Part shown: positions 17,223-25,290 of the stretch, piece by piece
Layout: every line of letters starts with the position of its first letter
Numbering within the stretch: position 1 is the stretch's first letter
Source of the DNA: Eubacterium sp.
GTDB lineage: Bacteria; Bacillota; Clostridia; Oscillospirales; Acutalibacteraceae
Assembly: GCA_017450645.1 (NCBI GenBank)
Contig: JAFSTE010000031.1
Span: 19,967-83,966 of the forward strand
Length of the DNA stretch: 64,000 nt
Direction of reading: 5' to 3'
Made by a program: the position numbers and the translations under genes
The notes under the pieces: generated by a model
Told to the model about the DNA's origin: nothing
Seen by the model: the letters and a program-made list of their open reading frames with translations, nothing else
Database searches by the model: none

Positions 17223-17886
17223 ATTCCCTTTGCTTATCCTTTTTTGAAAATGAGATTTTACTCTCGGTGTGCTCTCGAAGCCTTATTATATTCTCCTTAT
17301 GCTTTGCTATAACAATCGCCGAAAAGATTAGCGCGATAACCGTAAGCGGTATGCTGATGTAAAACGCAAAGATATACATAGGATAAAATATAGCCATAAG
17401 AATTGAGCCGAGGCTTACATATCCCGTAATGGCAACCGTCAGCACGAACATAGCGAGCAGTATAAGCGCGATACGCCAGTCAATCATAAAGACCATACCG
17501 CCGCTTGTTGCAACGCCCTTGCCGCCCTTAAAGCTAAAGAAGCACGGGTAAATATGACCGAGCACGCAAAAGAAGCCCGCAAACGACTTAATCATAATAT
17601 CGCCGTTTTTAAAGGTGTCGAGCACCGCGTCATAACGCTTAGTGAGCTTAAGCAGACCGAACGCTATAAGAATAGCGAGCGCGACCTTAGCCATATCACC
17701 TATAATAGTAAGCAGCGCAGGTATTTTGCCGTAGTTTCTTAGCATATTAGTACTTCCTGCGTTACCGCTGCCGTGCGAGCGAACATCGTCGTGCTTAAGT
17801 CTGCGCGACAGAATAACGCCGAAATTAAGGCTTCCGAGGAGGTAGGAAATAATCGCAATCAGTATAAACATCAACACTGTAAGCAT
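17221..17886 (-). CDS. plsY: Acyl-phosphate:glycerol-3-phosphate acyltransferase
   Basis: Membrane enzyme for the first acylation in phospholipid synthesis. The 221-residue protein has the family motifs SLNFGVILSR, SGNAGSTNMLR (acyl-phosphate/G3P binding) and FKGGKGVATSGG, over five or so helices. The ATG overlaps the der stop by one base; der-plsY is a common pair. Confidence 0.95.
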   Translation of the reverse strand: MLTVLMFILIAIISYLLGSLNFGVILSRRLKHDDVRSHGSGNAGSTNMLRNYGKIPALLTIIGDMAKVALAILIAFGLLKLTKRYDAVLDTFKNGDIMIKSFAGFFCVLGHIYPCFFSFKGGKGVATSGGMVFMIDWRIALILLAMFVLTVAITGYVSLGSILMAIFYPMYIFAFYISIPLTVIALIFSAIVIAKHKENIIRLREHTESKISFSKKDKQRE

Positions 17887-19214
17887 TACTTGCCCTCCCC
17901 TCTTTCACGCACGATAAACCTTACGGGCGTGCCGTCGAGTCCGAATATCTCGCGAATCTGGTTTTCGAGATAACGCTGATACGAAAAGTGGAACAGCTCG
18001 CTGTTATTTACAAAAAATACAAATGTAGGCGGTCTTGTCGACGCCTGAGTCATATAGTAAATCTTAAGCCTCTTACCCTTGTCGGTGGGAGGCTGTACTC
18101 TTGCCGTAGCGTTGGCAAGCACCTCGTTAAGCCTGCCGGTCGAGATACGCATAGAGTTCTGAGAATGAACGAACACAATCGTTTCAAAGAGCTTATCTAT
18201 ACGCTGGCCCGTCTTAGCGGAAATGAAAATAACCGGAGCGTAGGACATAAACGAGAAGTCAACCGCGAGCTTTTCGCGAAACTCCTTCATAGTGTTTCCG
18301 TCTTTTTCGATAGCGTCCCACTTGTTGACCGCGATAACGCAAGCCTTGCCCTGCTCTATCGCAATACCGGCAACCTTGCTGTCCTGCTCGGTGAAGCCCT
18401 CGGTAGCGTCTATCATAATAACGCACACATTAGCCCTGTCGACCGCCATTCTCGCCCTAATAATGCTGTAACGCTCTATGTCGTCGTTAACTCTGCTCTT
18501 GCGGCGAAGTCCCGCAGTGTCGATAAAATTGAACTTGCCGAACTCGTTTTCGATATAAGTATCGGTCGTGTCGCGCGTTGTGCCCGCAATATCGGATACG
18601 ATTGTGCGCTCGGTACCGCTGATTTTGTTAACGAGCGAGGATTTACCCGCGTTAGGCTTGCCGATAACGGCAACATTAATAACTTCCTCGTCCTCTTCCT
18701 CTTCTTCGGTATTTTCGGGGAAATACTTAACAATCTCGTCGAGTAAATCGCCCGTACCGTGACCGTGTACCGAGGATACCGCAATCGGGTCTCCGATACC
18801 GAGGTTGTAAAACTCGTAAAACTCGGGCTCAGGGTCGCCTATGCTGTCGCATTTGTTGACGCAAAGGACAATCGGCTTATTGCTCTTCATAAGCATTGCG
18901 GCAACCTCCATATCGCTTGCAACAACGCCGCATCTAAGGTCGCACACAAGCACGATTACATCAGCTGTTTCTATAGCTATCTGCGCCTGCGAGCGCATCT
19001 GCTTAAGGATTACATCGTCGGTCTTAGGCTCGATACCGCCCGTATCAACCAACAAAAAGTTGTGCCCCAGCCACTCGCAGTTGCCGTAAATTCTGTCGCG
19101 CGTAACGCCCGGCGTGTCGTCAACTATCGAAAGCCTTGCGCCTATTAACTTGTTAAAAAGCGTTGATTTGCCGACGTTCGGACGACCGACAATAGCAACA
19201 ACGGGTTTTGCCAT
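17886..19214 (-). CDS. der: Ribosome assembly GTPase Der (EngA)
   Basis: Double-GTPase acting in 50S maturation. The 442-residue protein has two G domains, the first with GRPNVGKST and DTPGVTRDR, the second with GKPNAGKSS and DIAGTTRDT, NKWD, and a C-terminal KH-like domain. Downstream of rpmF across a terminator-like hairpin, upstream of plsY. Confidence 0.97.
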   Translation of the reverse strand: MAKPVVAIVGRPNVGKSTLFNKLIGARLSIVDDTPGVTRDRIYGNCEWLGHNFLLVDTGGIEPKTDDVILKQMRSQAQIAIETADVIVLVCDLRCGVVASDMEVAAMLMKSNKPIVLCVNKCDSIGDPEPEFYEFYNLGIGDPIAVSSVHGHGTGDLLDEIVKYFPENTEEEEEDEEVINVAVIGKPNAGKSSLVNKISGTERTIVSDIAGTTRDTTDTYIENEFGKFNFIDTAGLRRKSRVNDDIERYSIIRARMAVDRANVCVIMIDATEGFTEQDSKVAGIAIEQGKACVIAVNKWDAIEKDGNTMKEFREKLAVDFSFMSYAPVIFISAKTGQRIDKLFETIVFVHSQNSMRISTGRLNEVLANATARVQPPTDKGKRLKIYYMTQASTRPPTFVFFVNNSELFHFSYQRYLENQIREIFGLDGTPVRFIVRERGEGK

Positions 19215-19241
19215 AGTAGCACCTACCTTTATAACAAGAAA

Positions 19242-19260
19242 GGCGGCTGCTTCAGCCGCC
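19242..19260 (-). terminator. Terminator-like hairpin between rpmF and der
   Basis: Eight-bp GC stem (GGCGGCTG / CAGCCGCC) with a 3-base loop, followed on the minus strand by TTTCTTGTT. Confidence 0.65.
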
Positions 19261-19274
19261 GCATACTTGTGAAA

Positions 19275-19454
19275 TTATCTTACTTCAATAACCTCTTTGC
19301 CATTGTAGTATCCGCAGCTCGGGCATACCTTGTGCGGTACTGTGTACTCTGAGCAATTCGGGCATTTTACAAGAGTCGGAGCGTCTAACTTCCAAACACT
19401 TGAGCGTCTCTTATTCTTTCTTGTCTTTGAAGTTCTTCTTGCAGGTACTGCCAT
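19275..19454 (-). CDS. rpmF: Ribosomal protein L32
   Basis: A 59-residue protein that reads [18 protein letters not shown] at the start and holds CPNC and CPSC zinc motifs, then [12 protein letters not shown] at its end, all typical of L32 in its zinc-binding form. GGAGG lies before the ATG. It follows the yceD/DUF177 gene with a short gap, the standard pairing in most bacteria. Confidence 0.96.
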   Translation of the reverse strand: MAVPARRTSKTRKNKRRSSVWKLDAPTLVKCPNCSEYTVPHKVCPSCGYYNGKEVIEVR

Positions 19455-19490
19455 TTTTATTCCTCCTAATTAAACTAATAGTTAATTTAC

Positions 19491-19997
19491 TTAATCTTCA
19501 TCAAAATTGAGCTGCAAAAGCGCCGCCAGTCTCGGGTCAACATCCTTTTCGCAGTCGCATTTTCCGTCGTTCAGGTTTTTACCGCATTTCTGACAAATGC
19601 CGGCGCAGTCGTCTTTGCACAGCATTTTGTGCGGCAAATAGAGCTGAATTTCCTGATAAATAAAATCGTCTAAATCGAGCTTGCAGCTTTCTACTACAAC
19701 GAATTCGTCGAAATCGTCGTCCTCGTTTTCAAGCTTTTCTACAACAATTTTATTAATGTCAAAGCTAAAGCTTTTTTCAAATTCCTCGGCGCATCTGTCG
19801 CACACGCCGAAAAACTCAAAGCTTACATTAACTTCAAGGTAAACTACATCAGCCTTGCAAAACGCCTTCCCTTTAACCTTAACACCGTTTTTGAGTGGTC
19901 TATAGGTGTCGTATTCAAAGTCGTTAAACGCTAAATTAGTATCGATATCAACGACTTCGTTATCAAAATTAAAAAGACTCGTTAAATCAAGCTGCAT
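19491..19997 (-). CDS. yceD: DUF177 / YceD-family protein upstream of rpmF
   Basis: About 168 residues with the family core CDRCAEEFEKSFSFDI, an acidic middle and C-terminal cysteines (CKDDCAGICQKCGKN, CDCEKD) followed by DPRLAALLQL, the usual ending. Plant and E. coli members are needed for 23S rRNA accumulation. ATG at 19997 is preferred over the GTG four codons upstream, which lies in the GGGTGAT ribosome site. Confidence 0.9.
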   Translation of the reverse strand: MQLDLTSLFNFDNEVVDIDTNLAFNDFEYDTYRPLKNGVKVKGKAFCKADVVYLEVNVSFEFFGVCDRCAEEFEKSFSFDINKIVVEKLENEDDDFDEFVVVESCKLDLDDFIYQEIQLYLPHKMLCKDDCAGICQKCGKNLNDGKCDCEKDVDPRLAALLQLNFDED

Positions 19998-20023
19998 AGT
20001 ATCACCCACTTTGCACTTTAAGT

Positions 20024-20052
20024 ATTATATATATAAAGGGCAAATTTGTCAA
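20024..20052 (-). promoter_or_regulatory. Promoter of the yceD-rpmF operon
   Basis: On the minus strand TTGACA (20052-20047), 17 bases, TATAAT (20029-20024): a perfect consensus promoter. Confidence 0.8.
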
Positions 20053-20082
20053 GCATTTAAATTAAATTAGTTAAAAATAATA

Positions 20083-20107
20083 GAGAAAGGCGCAAAAAGC
20101 CCTTCTC
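20083..20107 (-). terminator. Terminator after the frameshifted membrane gene
   Basis: Nine-bp stem (GAGAAGGGC / GCCTTTCTC on the minus strand, one wobble), 7-base loop, then TATTATTTTT. Confidence 0.6.
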
Positions 20108-20188
20108 CGTTGGTATAGGTAAACCCGAACAGTTGACCGTTAGTATATAGTAAATAGCAAGGCACCAGCTATTTTGCTGTTTCACATT

Positions 20189-20616
20189 TTAGCGCAAAGG
20201 TGTGTTATCAATGCCGTTTTTCTGAATTATTGTATTTAAAATGTCCGCATCAATTTTATTAAGCTCAGCAAAGCCATTATTGTCAAGTATTCTATACGAA
20301 TTATTGTTTGACAGGACTATTTTTGTTGCATTTTTTTGCGCTTAATTGATACAATATCGCTCTGTTTGAATTGTATCTGCCGATTATTTAACAATACAGC
20401 TAAATAACTATCACCATCATCAACTAAACTTTTAATTGAATTTTTGTAATAATTTAGAACAAAAGTAGAAACAATAATTATTAAAATAAAGAAAATAACA
20501 TTCACGATTTTCATAAAAAGTTCTTCGTGTAAAAACGCATAACCCACTTTAACCGTCATTAATATTAGCGCAAATGCAATCGGTATATAACTCATTTTAT
20601 ATATATTGATAAACAA
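20189..20616 (-). pseudogene. Small membrane protein gene broken by a frameshift at a seven-A run
   Basis: Translation begins at TTG (20616), seven bases after GGAGG, and gives two membrane helices (near residues 8-27 and 35-55) then NNRQIQFKQSDIVSIKRKK before stopping at 20317. Shifting one frame at a run of seven A on this strand (20337-20331) restores a further 45 or so codons (NATKIVLSNNNSYRILD, later GFAELNKIDADILNTII) to a stop at 20189, right before a terminator. The intact product would be about 140 residues with a soluble C-terminal domain that I do not recognise. The cause may be a true indel, a sequencing error or slippage. Confidence 0.6.
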
Positions 20617-20730
20617 AATATTGCCTCCGTTTTTCTATTCAGCATAGAAAGAATTGATAAAAATTATTAAAGAGTTCAAAATTATTATACATAAAGCAAA
20701 ACTATCTGTCAATATATTTGCCTGAGCGCC

Positions 20731-20850
20731 TCCAAACACATTTCGTGATTAGGACAAAACAAAAGTTTTGCTGACAATCGCTCCATATGTTTCTCCTTAT
20801 CAAATAAAAATTTGGCTTCGCTGCTTATTGATTTGTATTTGATGATGACG
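20731..20850 (-). repeat. Dispersed repeat core, copy 1 (similar to 63593-63718)
   Basis: Shares ordered blocks with 63593-63718: TCCAAACA, CGTGATT, CATATGTTTCTCCT, TCAAAT, AAAATT, GGCTTCG, TTGATTTG and TGATGAT. Read on the minus strand it holds an AAGGAG site six bases before an ATG (20786) opening a 25-codon frame to 20709 (MERLSAKLLFCPNHEMCLEA at its start); the other copy does not keep that frame, so coding is doubtful. It lies in the 430-base gap between the frameshifted gene and clpX, where no other gene is seen. Confidence 0.65.
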
Positions 20851-20872
20851 CGCTTGGAACCATTAGCCATTT

Positions 20873-20936
20873 ATTGCCCTTACGGGCAATCGAAAAATCC
20901 GTTTGATTTTTCGCGGGACGCCGAGGACGTCGTCCC
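20873..20936. repeat. Three abutting hairpins in the clpX-downstream gap
   Basis: Perfect stems follow one another with almost no spacing: ATTGCCC/GGGCAAT (20873-20890), CGAAAAATC/GATTTTTCG (20891-20913) and GGGACG/CGTCCC (20915-20936). This looks like a REP-type intergenic repeat or a mosaic of them. Confidence 0.6.
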
Positions 20937-21020
20937 CTACAATTCATCGTTGATACGAGTATAATATTGTCCGAGGCGCAGCCGAGTAACCACAAGCTTA
21001 AAACTTAAAACTTAAAGCAT

Positions 21021-21046
21021 AAAAGGCTGCCACAAGACAGCCTTTT
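21021..21046 (-). terminator. Terminator after clpX
   Basis: Nine-bp stem (AAAAGGCTG / CAGCCTTTT) with an 8-base loop; the stem's own T-run ends it. Confidence 0.75.
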
Positions 21047-21047
21047 A

Positions 21048-22331
21048 CTACGCATTCTTAATATCTTTATCTGTGAGCTTAAGCGGCTCGCGCTTTTTAT
21101 TAGTACGGATTAGCGGTTGAGTGTTATTCTTAACGCTCTCCTCGGTTACAACTATCTTTTCGATAGTGTAATCCGACGGCACTCTGTACATAAGGTCGCC
21201 GAGAACATTCTCGAATACCGAACGAAGTCCGCGCGCGCCCGTCTTGCGTTCGAGAGTGATGTCCGCCATCGCTTCAAGCGCTCCCTTTTCAAAGGTAAGC
21301 TCAACATCGTCCATCTCAAAAAGCTTAGTGTACTGCTTAACTATCGAGTTTTTAGGCTCGGTCATTATGCGTACAAGCGCGTCCTTATCCAAATCCTGAA
21401 GCACTGTAACAACGGGAATTCGTCCGATAAGCTCGGGAATTAAGCCGTATTTTACGAGGTCGTGCTGAGTGATATTCTTAAGGATTTCGTCCTGCTCGTC
21501 CTTATTTTTCTCCATATCTGAGCCAAAGCCGAGCGAGTTTCTGCCGATACGGTTCTCGATAATCCTCTCTATACCGTCAAACGCACCGCCGCAGATAAAC
21601 AGAATATTAGTAGTATCTATCTGTATAAACTCCTGCTGCGGGTGCTTCCTGCCGCCTCCGGGAGGAACATTAGCCTGTGTGCCCTCAAGGATTTTAAGGA
21701 GCGCCTGCTGTACGCCCTCGCCGCTTACATCACGGGTGATGGAACGGCTCTCGCTCTTGCGCGAAATCTTATCAATTTCGTCGACATAGATAATGCCCTT
21801 CTCCGCCTTTTCGATATCGAAATCGGCAGCCTGAATTAGCCTTAAGAGTATATTCTCAACATCTTCGCCGACATAGCCCGCCTCGGTAAGAGTCGTGGCG
21901 TCAGCGATAGCAAAAGGCACATTGAGTATCTTAGCAAGCGTCTGCGCAAGCATAGTCTTGCCAACGCCGGTTGAGCCGAGAAGCAGGATATTGCTCTTTT
22001 GAAGCTCGACATCGCCGTCGTTCTGGTAAAAAATCCTCTTGTAGTGGTTATAAACCGCTACCGAAAGCGTCCTCTTGGCATCGTCCTGACCGATAACATA
22101 CTCGTCAAGCTTTTCCTTGATTTCCATAGGTTTCGGCAACGTCATGCCCGCACTGTCGCTGTTTGATGTCTTTTCTTTAAACGCGTCCTGCGCGGTGATA
22201 AGGTCGTTACAAAGGGATACGCATTCATCGCAGATATACACATTGTTCGGACCTTCAATCAGCCTGTACACCATTGATTCACTTTTACCGCAAAACGAAC
22301 ATCTTGCGCTGTGTAAATCGTCTCTTTCCAT
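21048..22331 (-). CDS. clpX: ClpXP protease ATP-binding subunit ClpX
   Basis: AAA+ unfoldase that feeds substrates to ClpP. The 427-residue protein has the N-terminal zinc finger ([16 protein letters not shown]), Walker A GSTGVGKT, Walker [11 protein letters not shown], the [22 protein letters not shown] region and the ClpP-binding IGR loop (LIGRIPV). Last of tig-clpP-clpX, 12 bases after clpP. Confidence 0.98.
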   Translation of the reverse strand: MERDDLHSARCSFCGKSESMVYRLIEGPNNVYICDECVSLCNDLITAQDAFKEKTSNSDSAGMTLPKPMEIKEKLDEYVIGQDDAKRTLSVAVYNHYKRIFYQNDGDVELQKSNILLLGSTGVGKTMLAQTLAKILNVPFAIADATTLTEAGYVGEDVENILLRLIQAADFDIEKAEKGIIYVDEIDKISRKSESRSITRDVSGEGVQQALLKILEGTQANVPPGGGRKHPQQEFIQIDTTNILFICGGAFDGIERIIENRIGRNSLGFGSDMEKNKDEQDEILKNITQHDLVKYGLIPELIGRIPVVTVLQDLDKDALVRIMTEPKNSIVKQYTKLFEMDDVELTFEKGALEAMADITLERKTGARGLRSVFENVLGDLMYRVPSDYTIEKIVVTEESVKNNTQPLIRTNKKREPLKLTDKDIKNA

Positions 22332-22342
22332 TGAAAGCTCCC

Positions 22343-22936
22343 TTATCTCTTGTCAATTACCTTGTCTACAAGACCGTATTCAAGCGCTTCCTCGGCTGAC
22401 ATCCAGTTATCTCTGTCGGTGTCTTTTACAAGGGTTTCGTAGTCCTTGCCGCAGTTTTCAGCAAGAATTCTGTTAAGCTTTTCCTTAGTCTTGATAAGGT
22501 TTTTAGCGGCGATTTCTACATCAGTTGCCTGACCGGTAATACCGCTGCCGCCAACGAGCGGCTGGTGAATAAGAATTTCGCTGTTCGGAAGCGCAATCCT
22601 TTTGCCCTTAGTACCGCTTGAAAGCAGGAACGCGCCCATGCTCGCAGCCATACCAACGCAGATTGTGGATACATCGCACTTGATGTAATTCATTGTGTCA
22701 TAAATTGCAAGACCTGCGGTAACCGAGCCGCCGGGCGAATTGATATAAAGCGAAATATCCTTGTCGCTGTCCTGGCTCTCGAGAAAGAGGAGCTGCGCTA
22801 CAACGAGCGACGCGGTGTTGTCGTCAACCTGGTCGGAGAGAACGATAATTCTGTCCGAAAGAAGGCGCGAGAAGATGTCTACGCTTCTTTCGCCGGCGCT
22901 TGACTGTTCAATTACATAAGGCACTAATGAAGCCAT
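22343..22936 (-). CDS. clpP: ATP-dependent Clp protease proteolytic subunit
   Basis: Serine protease forming the 14-mer chamber. The 197-residue protein has the nucleophile Ser in [11 protein letters not shown], the His in IHQPLVGG and the catalytic Asp in [13 protein letters not shown]. Middle gene of tig-clpP-clpX. Confidence 0.98.
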   Translation of the reverse strand: MASLVPYVIEQSSAGERSVDIFSRLLSDRIIVLSDQVDDNTASLVVAQLLFLESQDSDKDISLYINSPGGSVTAGLAIYDTMNYIKCDVSTICVGMAASMGAFLLSSGTKGKRIALPNSEILIHQPLVGGSGITGQATDVEIAAKNLIKTKEKLNRILAENCGKDYETLVKDTDRDNWMSAEEALEYGLVDKVIDKR

Positions 22937-22979
22937 ATAATCACTTTCCTTTAAAATATTATTTGCAATTAATTATGTT

Positions 22980-24263
22980 TTACGCTTTTTTAGCGGAGTC
23001 AACAATAATGTCAACAGCTTTTCTTGTCTTGATATCGCTTTCGAGCTGCTCAGCAGGAACTGCTGCCTTAATCTGCTCTGCGTCCATATCGTACTGCTTA
23101 GCGAGCTTATCAATCTCCTCGTTAATCTCGTCCTCAGTAGCTTCGATATTTTCCTCTTTAGCGATAGCTTCGAGTGCAAGAGAAACCTTTACCTGCTGCT
23201 TAGCATTCTCCTCGAACTGAGCCTTAAAGTCCTCGATTGTCTGACCGAGATACTGAAGGTATGTGTTAAGGTCGATACCCTGCATCTGAAGTCTGTAGCC
23301 GTAGTCCTGAACGAGCTCGTCAGTCTTCTGAGCGTTCATGCACTCGGGAATTTCAGCTTCCATATTATCGATAACCTGCTTAATGAGGTCGTTTTCAAAC
23401 TCGCGCTTAGCGTTCTCCTCTTTGCGCTCGGAAATCTGCTTTTTAAGCTTATCCTTAAGCTCGTCAAGGGTTTCAACCTCTTCGTCTACATCCTTTGCAA
23501 ACTCGTCATCAAGCTCGGGAAGCTCCTTTTTCTTAATTTCGTGGATTTTGCACTTGAATACAGCTTCCTTACCTGCAAGGCTTGCTTCGTACTCGTCGGG
23601 GAAAGTTACATTAACATCGAATTCCTCGTCTACATTATGACCTGCAACCTGCTCCTCAAAACCGGGTATAAAGCTGTTTGAGCCAAGCTCGAGCGGATAA
23701 TTTTCGCCCTTGCCGCCGTCGAATGCTTCGCCGTCAACAAAGCCTTCAAAGTCAATCTCAGCGGTGTCGCCCATCTCAGCAGCTCTGTCCTCAACTGTAA
23801 CAAGACGGCTGTTTCTCTCGAGCATCGAGTTAAGCTCCTCGTTAACATCCTCGTCTGTAGCTTCAGTCTCGCCGTACTCAGCGCTGAGGCCCTTATAGTC
23901 GCCGAGCTTAACCTCGGGATAGGTTGTAACCTTCATTTTCATCTCAACGCCCTCAGCCTTGCTCATAACGGTTACATCAAGGTCGAACGGCTGGTCAACT
24001 ACGCGAAGCTCAGCCTCGTCGATAGCAGCCTGAACAGCTTCGGGGTAAACAATCTCGAGTGCTTCCTCGTAGAAAGCGCCCTCGCCGTAAACCTTTTCTA
24101 CCATACCCTGTGTAGCCTTACCCTTTCTGAAACCGGGAAGCTGAATAGACTTTCTCTGGCGCATATATGCTGACTTGCAAGCGTCTGTAAAAGTCTGAGA
24201 ATCAACAGTTACTTCAATTTCGTAAACATTAGTATCAACTTTATTTGATGATTTAAGTGCCAT
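22980..24263 (-). CDS. tig: Trigger factor
   Basis: Ribosome-bound chaperone and prolyl isomerase. The 427-residue protein has the ribosome-binding loop (GFRKGKA in PGFRKGKAT), a central FKBP-like domain (GDTAEIDFEGFVDGEAFDGG) and a long helical C-terminal domain. GGGAGG precedes the ATG. It heads tig-clpP-clpX. Confidence 0.97.
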   Translation of the reverse strand: MALKSSNKVDTNVYEIEVTVDSQTFTDACKSAYMRQRKSIQLPGFRKGKATQGMVEKVYGEGAFYEEALEIVYPEAVQAAIDEAELRVVDQPFDLDVTVMSKAEGVEMKMKVTTYPEVKLGDYKGLSAEYGETEATDEDVNEELNSMLERNSRLVTVEDRAAEMGDTAEIDFEGFVDGEAFDGGKGENYPLELGSNSFIPGFEEQVAGHNVDEEFDVNVTFPDEYEASLAGKEAVFKCKIHEIKKKELPELDDEFAKDVDEEVETLDELKDKLKKQISERKEENAKREFENDLIKQVIDNMEAEIPECMNAQKTDELVQDYGYRLQMQGIDLNTYLQYLGQTIEDFKAQFEENAKQQVKVSLALEAIAKEENIEATEDEINEEIDKLAKQYDMDAEQIKAAVPAEQLESDIKTRKAVDIIVDSAKKA

Positions 24264-24308
24264 TGGAATGACCTCCCTTTAATATTTAAAAATATCTGTC
24301 GTTTTGGC

Positions 24309-24337
24309 ATTATAACACAACAGTAATAAAAATACAA
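24309..24337 (-). promoter_or_regulatory. tig-clpP-clpX promoter
   Basis: On the minus strand TTGTAT (24337-24332), 17 bases, TATAAT (24314-24309). No CtsR- or CIRCE-like repeat is seen. Confidence 0.6.
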
Positions 24338-24350
24338 TAAAATTTTTATA

Positions 24351-25031
24351 TTATTTAATAAGTTTGGGTATAAATGACAGCCTGTCGCAGGAAATAAGCT
24401 CAAAATCGCAGCCGTCGCACTCACCTTCTACCGCAAATCGCGTAGCGGCGCCGTGAAGATGACCGTAGTAGCATTTCTTAATTGAGTAGTCCTTAATAAC
24501 CTGCATAATCGGCTCGCAGGCAGCGTTAGTAGTAATCGGCGGATAGTGCAGAAACAGGATTTTATCCTCGCATTTTGCCGAGTCGAGCGACATCTTAATC
24601 CTTCCGACCTCGCGGTTCAGAACCTTCTCGTCGTGCGAGTCCTCGACATCAATAGCCCATCCCCTGCTACCGCAAACCGAAACGCCGTCAACCTCAAACG
24701 AATTATTCATAAGAAGCTTAATTCTGTCAAAGCCGTTTTCCTCGATAAAGGCGTTCATTTTAGTAAGCGTATTCCACCAGTAGTCGTGGTTGCCTTTAAC
24801 GATAATCTTATTACCGCTCAGGTTATTTATAAACTCAAAATCGCTTTTAAGCTCGTCAAAATTCATAGCCCAGCTGATATCCCCTGCAATTACTACGGTG
24901 TCGCTGTCTTTGACGATATTATTCCAGTTATATTCAATTCTTTTAACATAGTCCTTCCAGCCAGGAAATGAGTCCATCGGCTTATCCGTTGTGAAGGATA
25001 AATGCGTATCCGCAATCGCAAAAATCGACAT
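24351..25031 (-). CDS. Metallophosphoesterase (calcineurin-like)
   Basis: A 226-residue predicted phosphohydrolase. The metal-binding motifs are in order: DTH near the start (AIADTHL), VIAGDISWAM, KGNHDYWW, FLHYPP and YGHLHG. The substrate is not known; the short single-domain form resembles the YpbG-like phosphohydrolases of Firmicutes. AGGAG precedes the ATG. It stands upstream of tig but tig has its own promoter. Confidence 0.88.
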   Translation of the reverse strand: MSIFAIADTHLSFTTDKPMDSFPGWKDYVKRIEYNWNNIVKDSDTVVIAGDISWAMNFDELKSDFEFINNLSGNKIIVKGNHDYWWNTLTKMNAFIEENGFDRIKLLMNNSFEVDGVSVCGSRGWAIDVEDSHDEKVLNREVGRIKMSLDSAKCEDKILFLHYPPITTNAACEPIMQVIKDYSIKKCYYGHLHGAATRFAVEGECDGCDFELISCDRLSFIPKLIK

Positions 25032-25091
25032 AATTACTCCTGAATATTAACTAATTTAGCGCAAAAAATAATTACGAAGGGAGTGAAATTT

Positions 25092-25265
25092 ATGGATAAA
25101 GAAATTAAGGGCGTATCGTGCGAAGTAGAAAACTGCGTTTACCACGATAAAACCAACAACTGCACCGCAGGTCACATCAAGGTCGGAAACCCGAGAGCGC
25201 TTCACGAAAGTGAAACGAAATGCGAAACCTTTACCTGTTGCGAAAAGCCGTGCGAGTGTGAATAA
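25092..25265 (+). CDS. DUF1540-domain small cysteine-rich protein
   Basis: A 57-residue protein with the DUF1540 pattern CEVENCVYHDKTNNCTAGHIKVG, then TKCETFTC and a C-terminal CCEKPCECE. Such proteins are small, probably metal-binding, and several are induced in sporulating Clostridia and Bacilli; the role is unknown. The ATG at 25092 has GGGAGTG upstream and is preferred to the GTG three codons earlier. Single-gene unit between two minus-strand genes. Confidence 0.8.
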   Translation: MDKEIKGVSCEVENCVYHDKTNNCTAGHIKVGNPRALHESETKCETFTCCEKPCECE

Positions 25266-25267
25266 AA

Positions 25268-25290
25268 AGGAGGGCGTCGCCCTCCTCTTT
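25268..25290. terminator. Terminator between the DUF1540 gene and thrC
   Basis: Eight-bp stem (AGGAGGGC / GCCCTCCT), 3-base loop, Ts after it on plus and As before it, so it can act in both directions. Confidence 0.85.
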
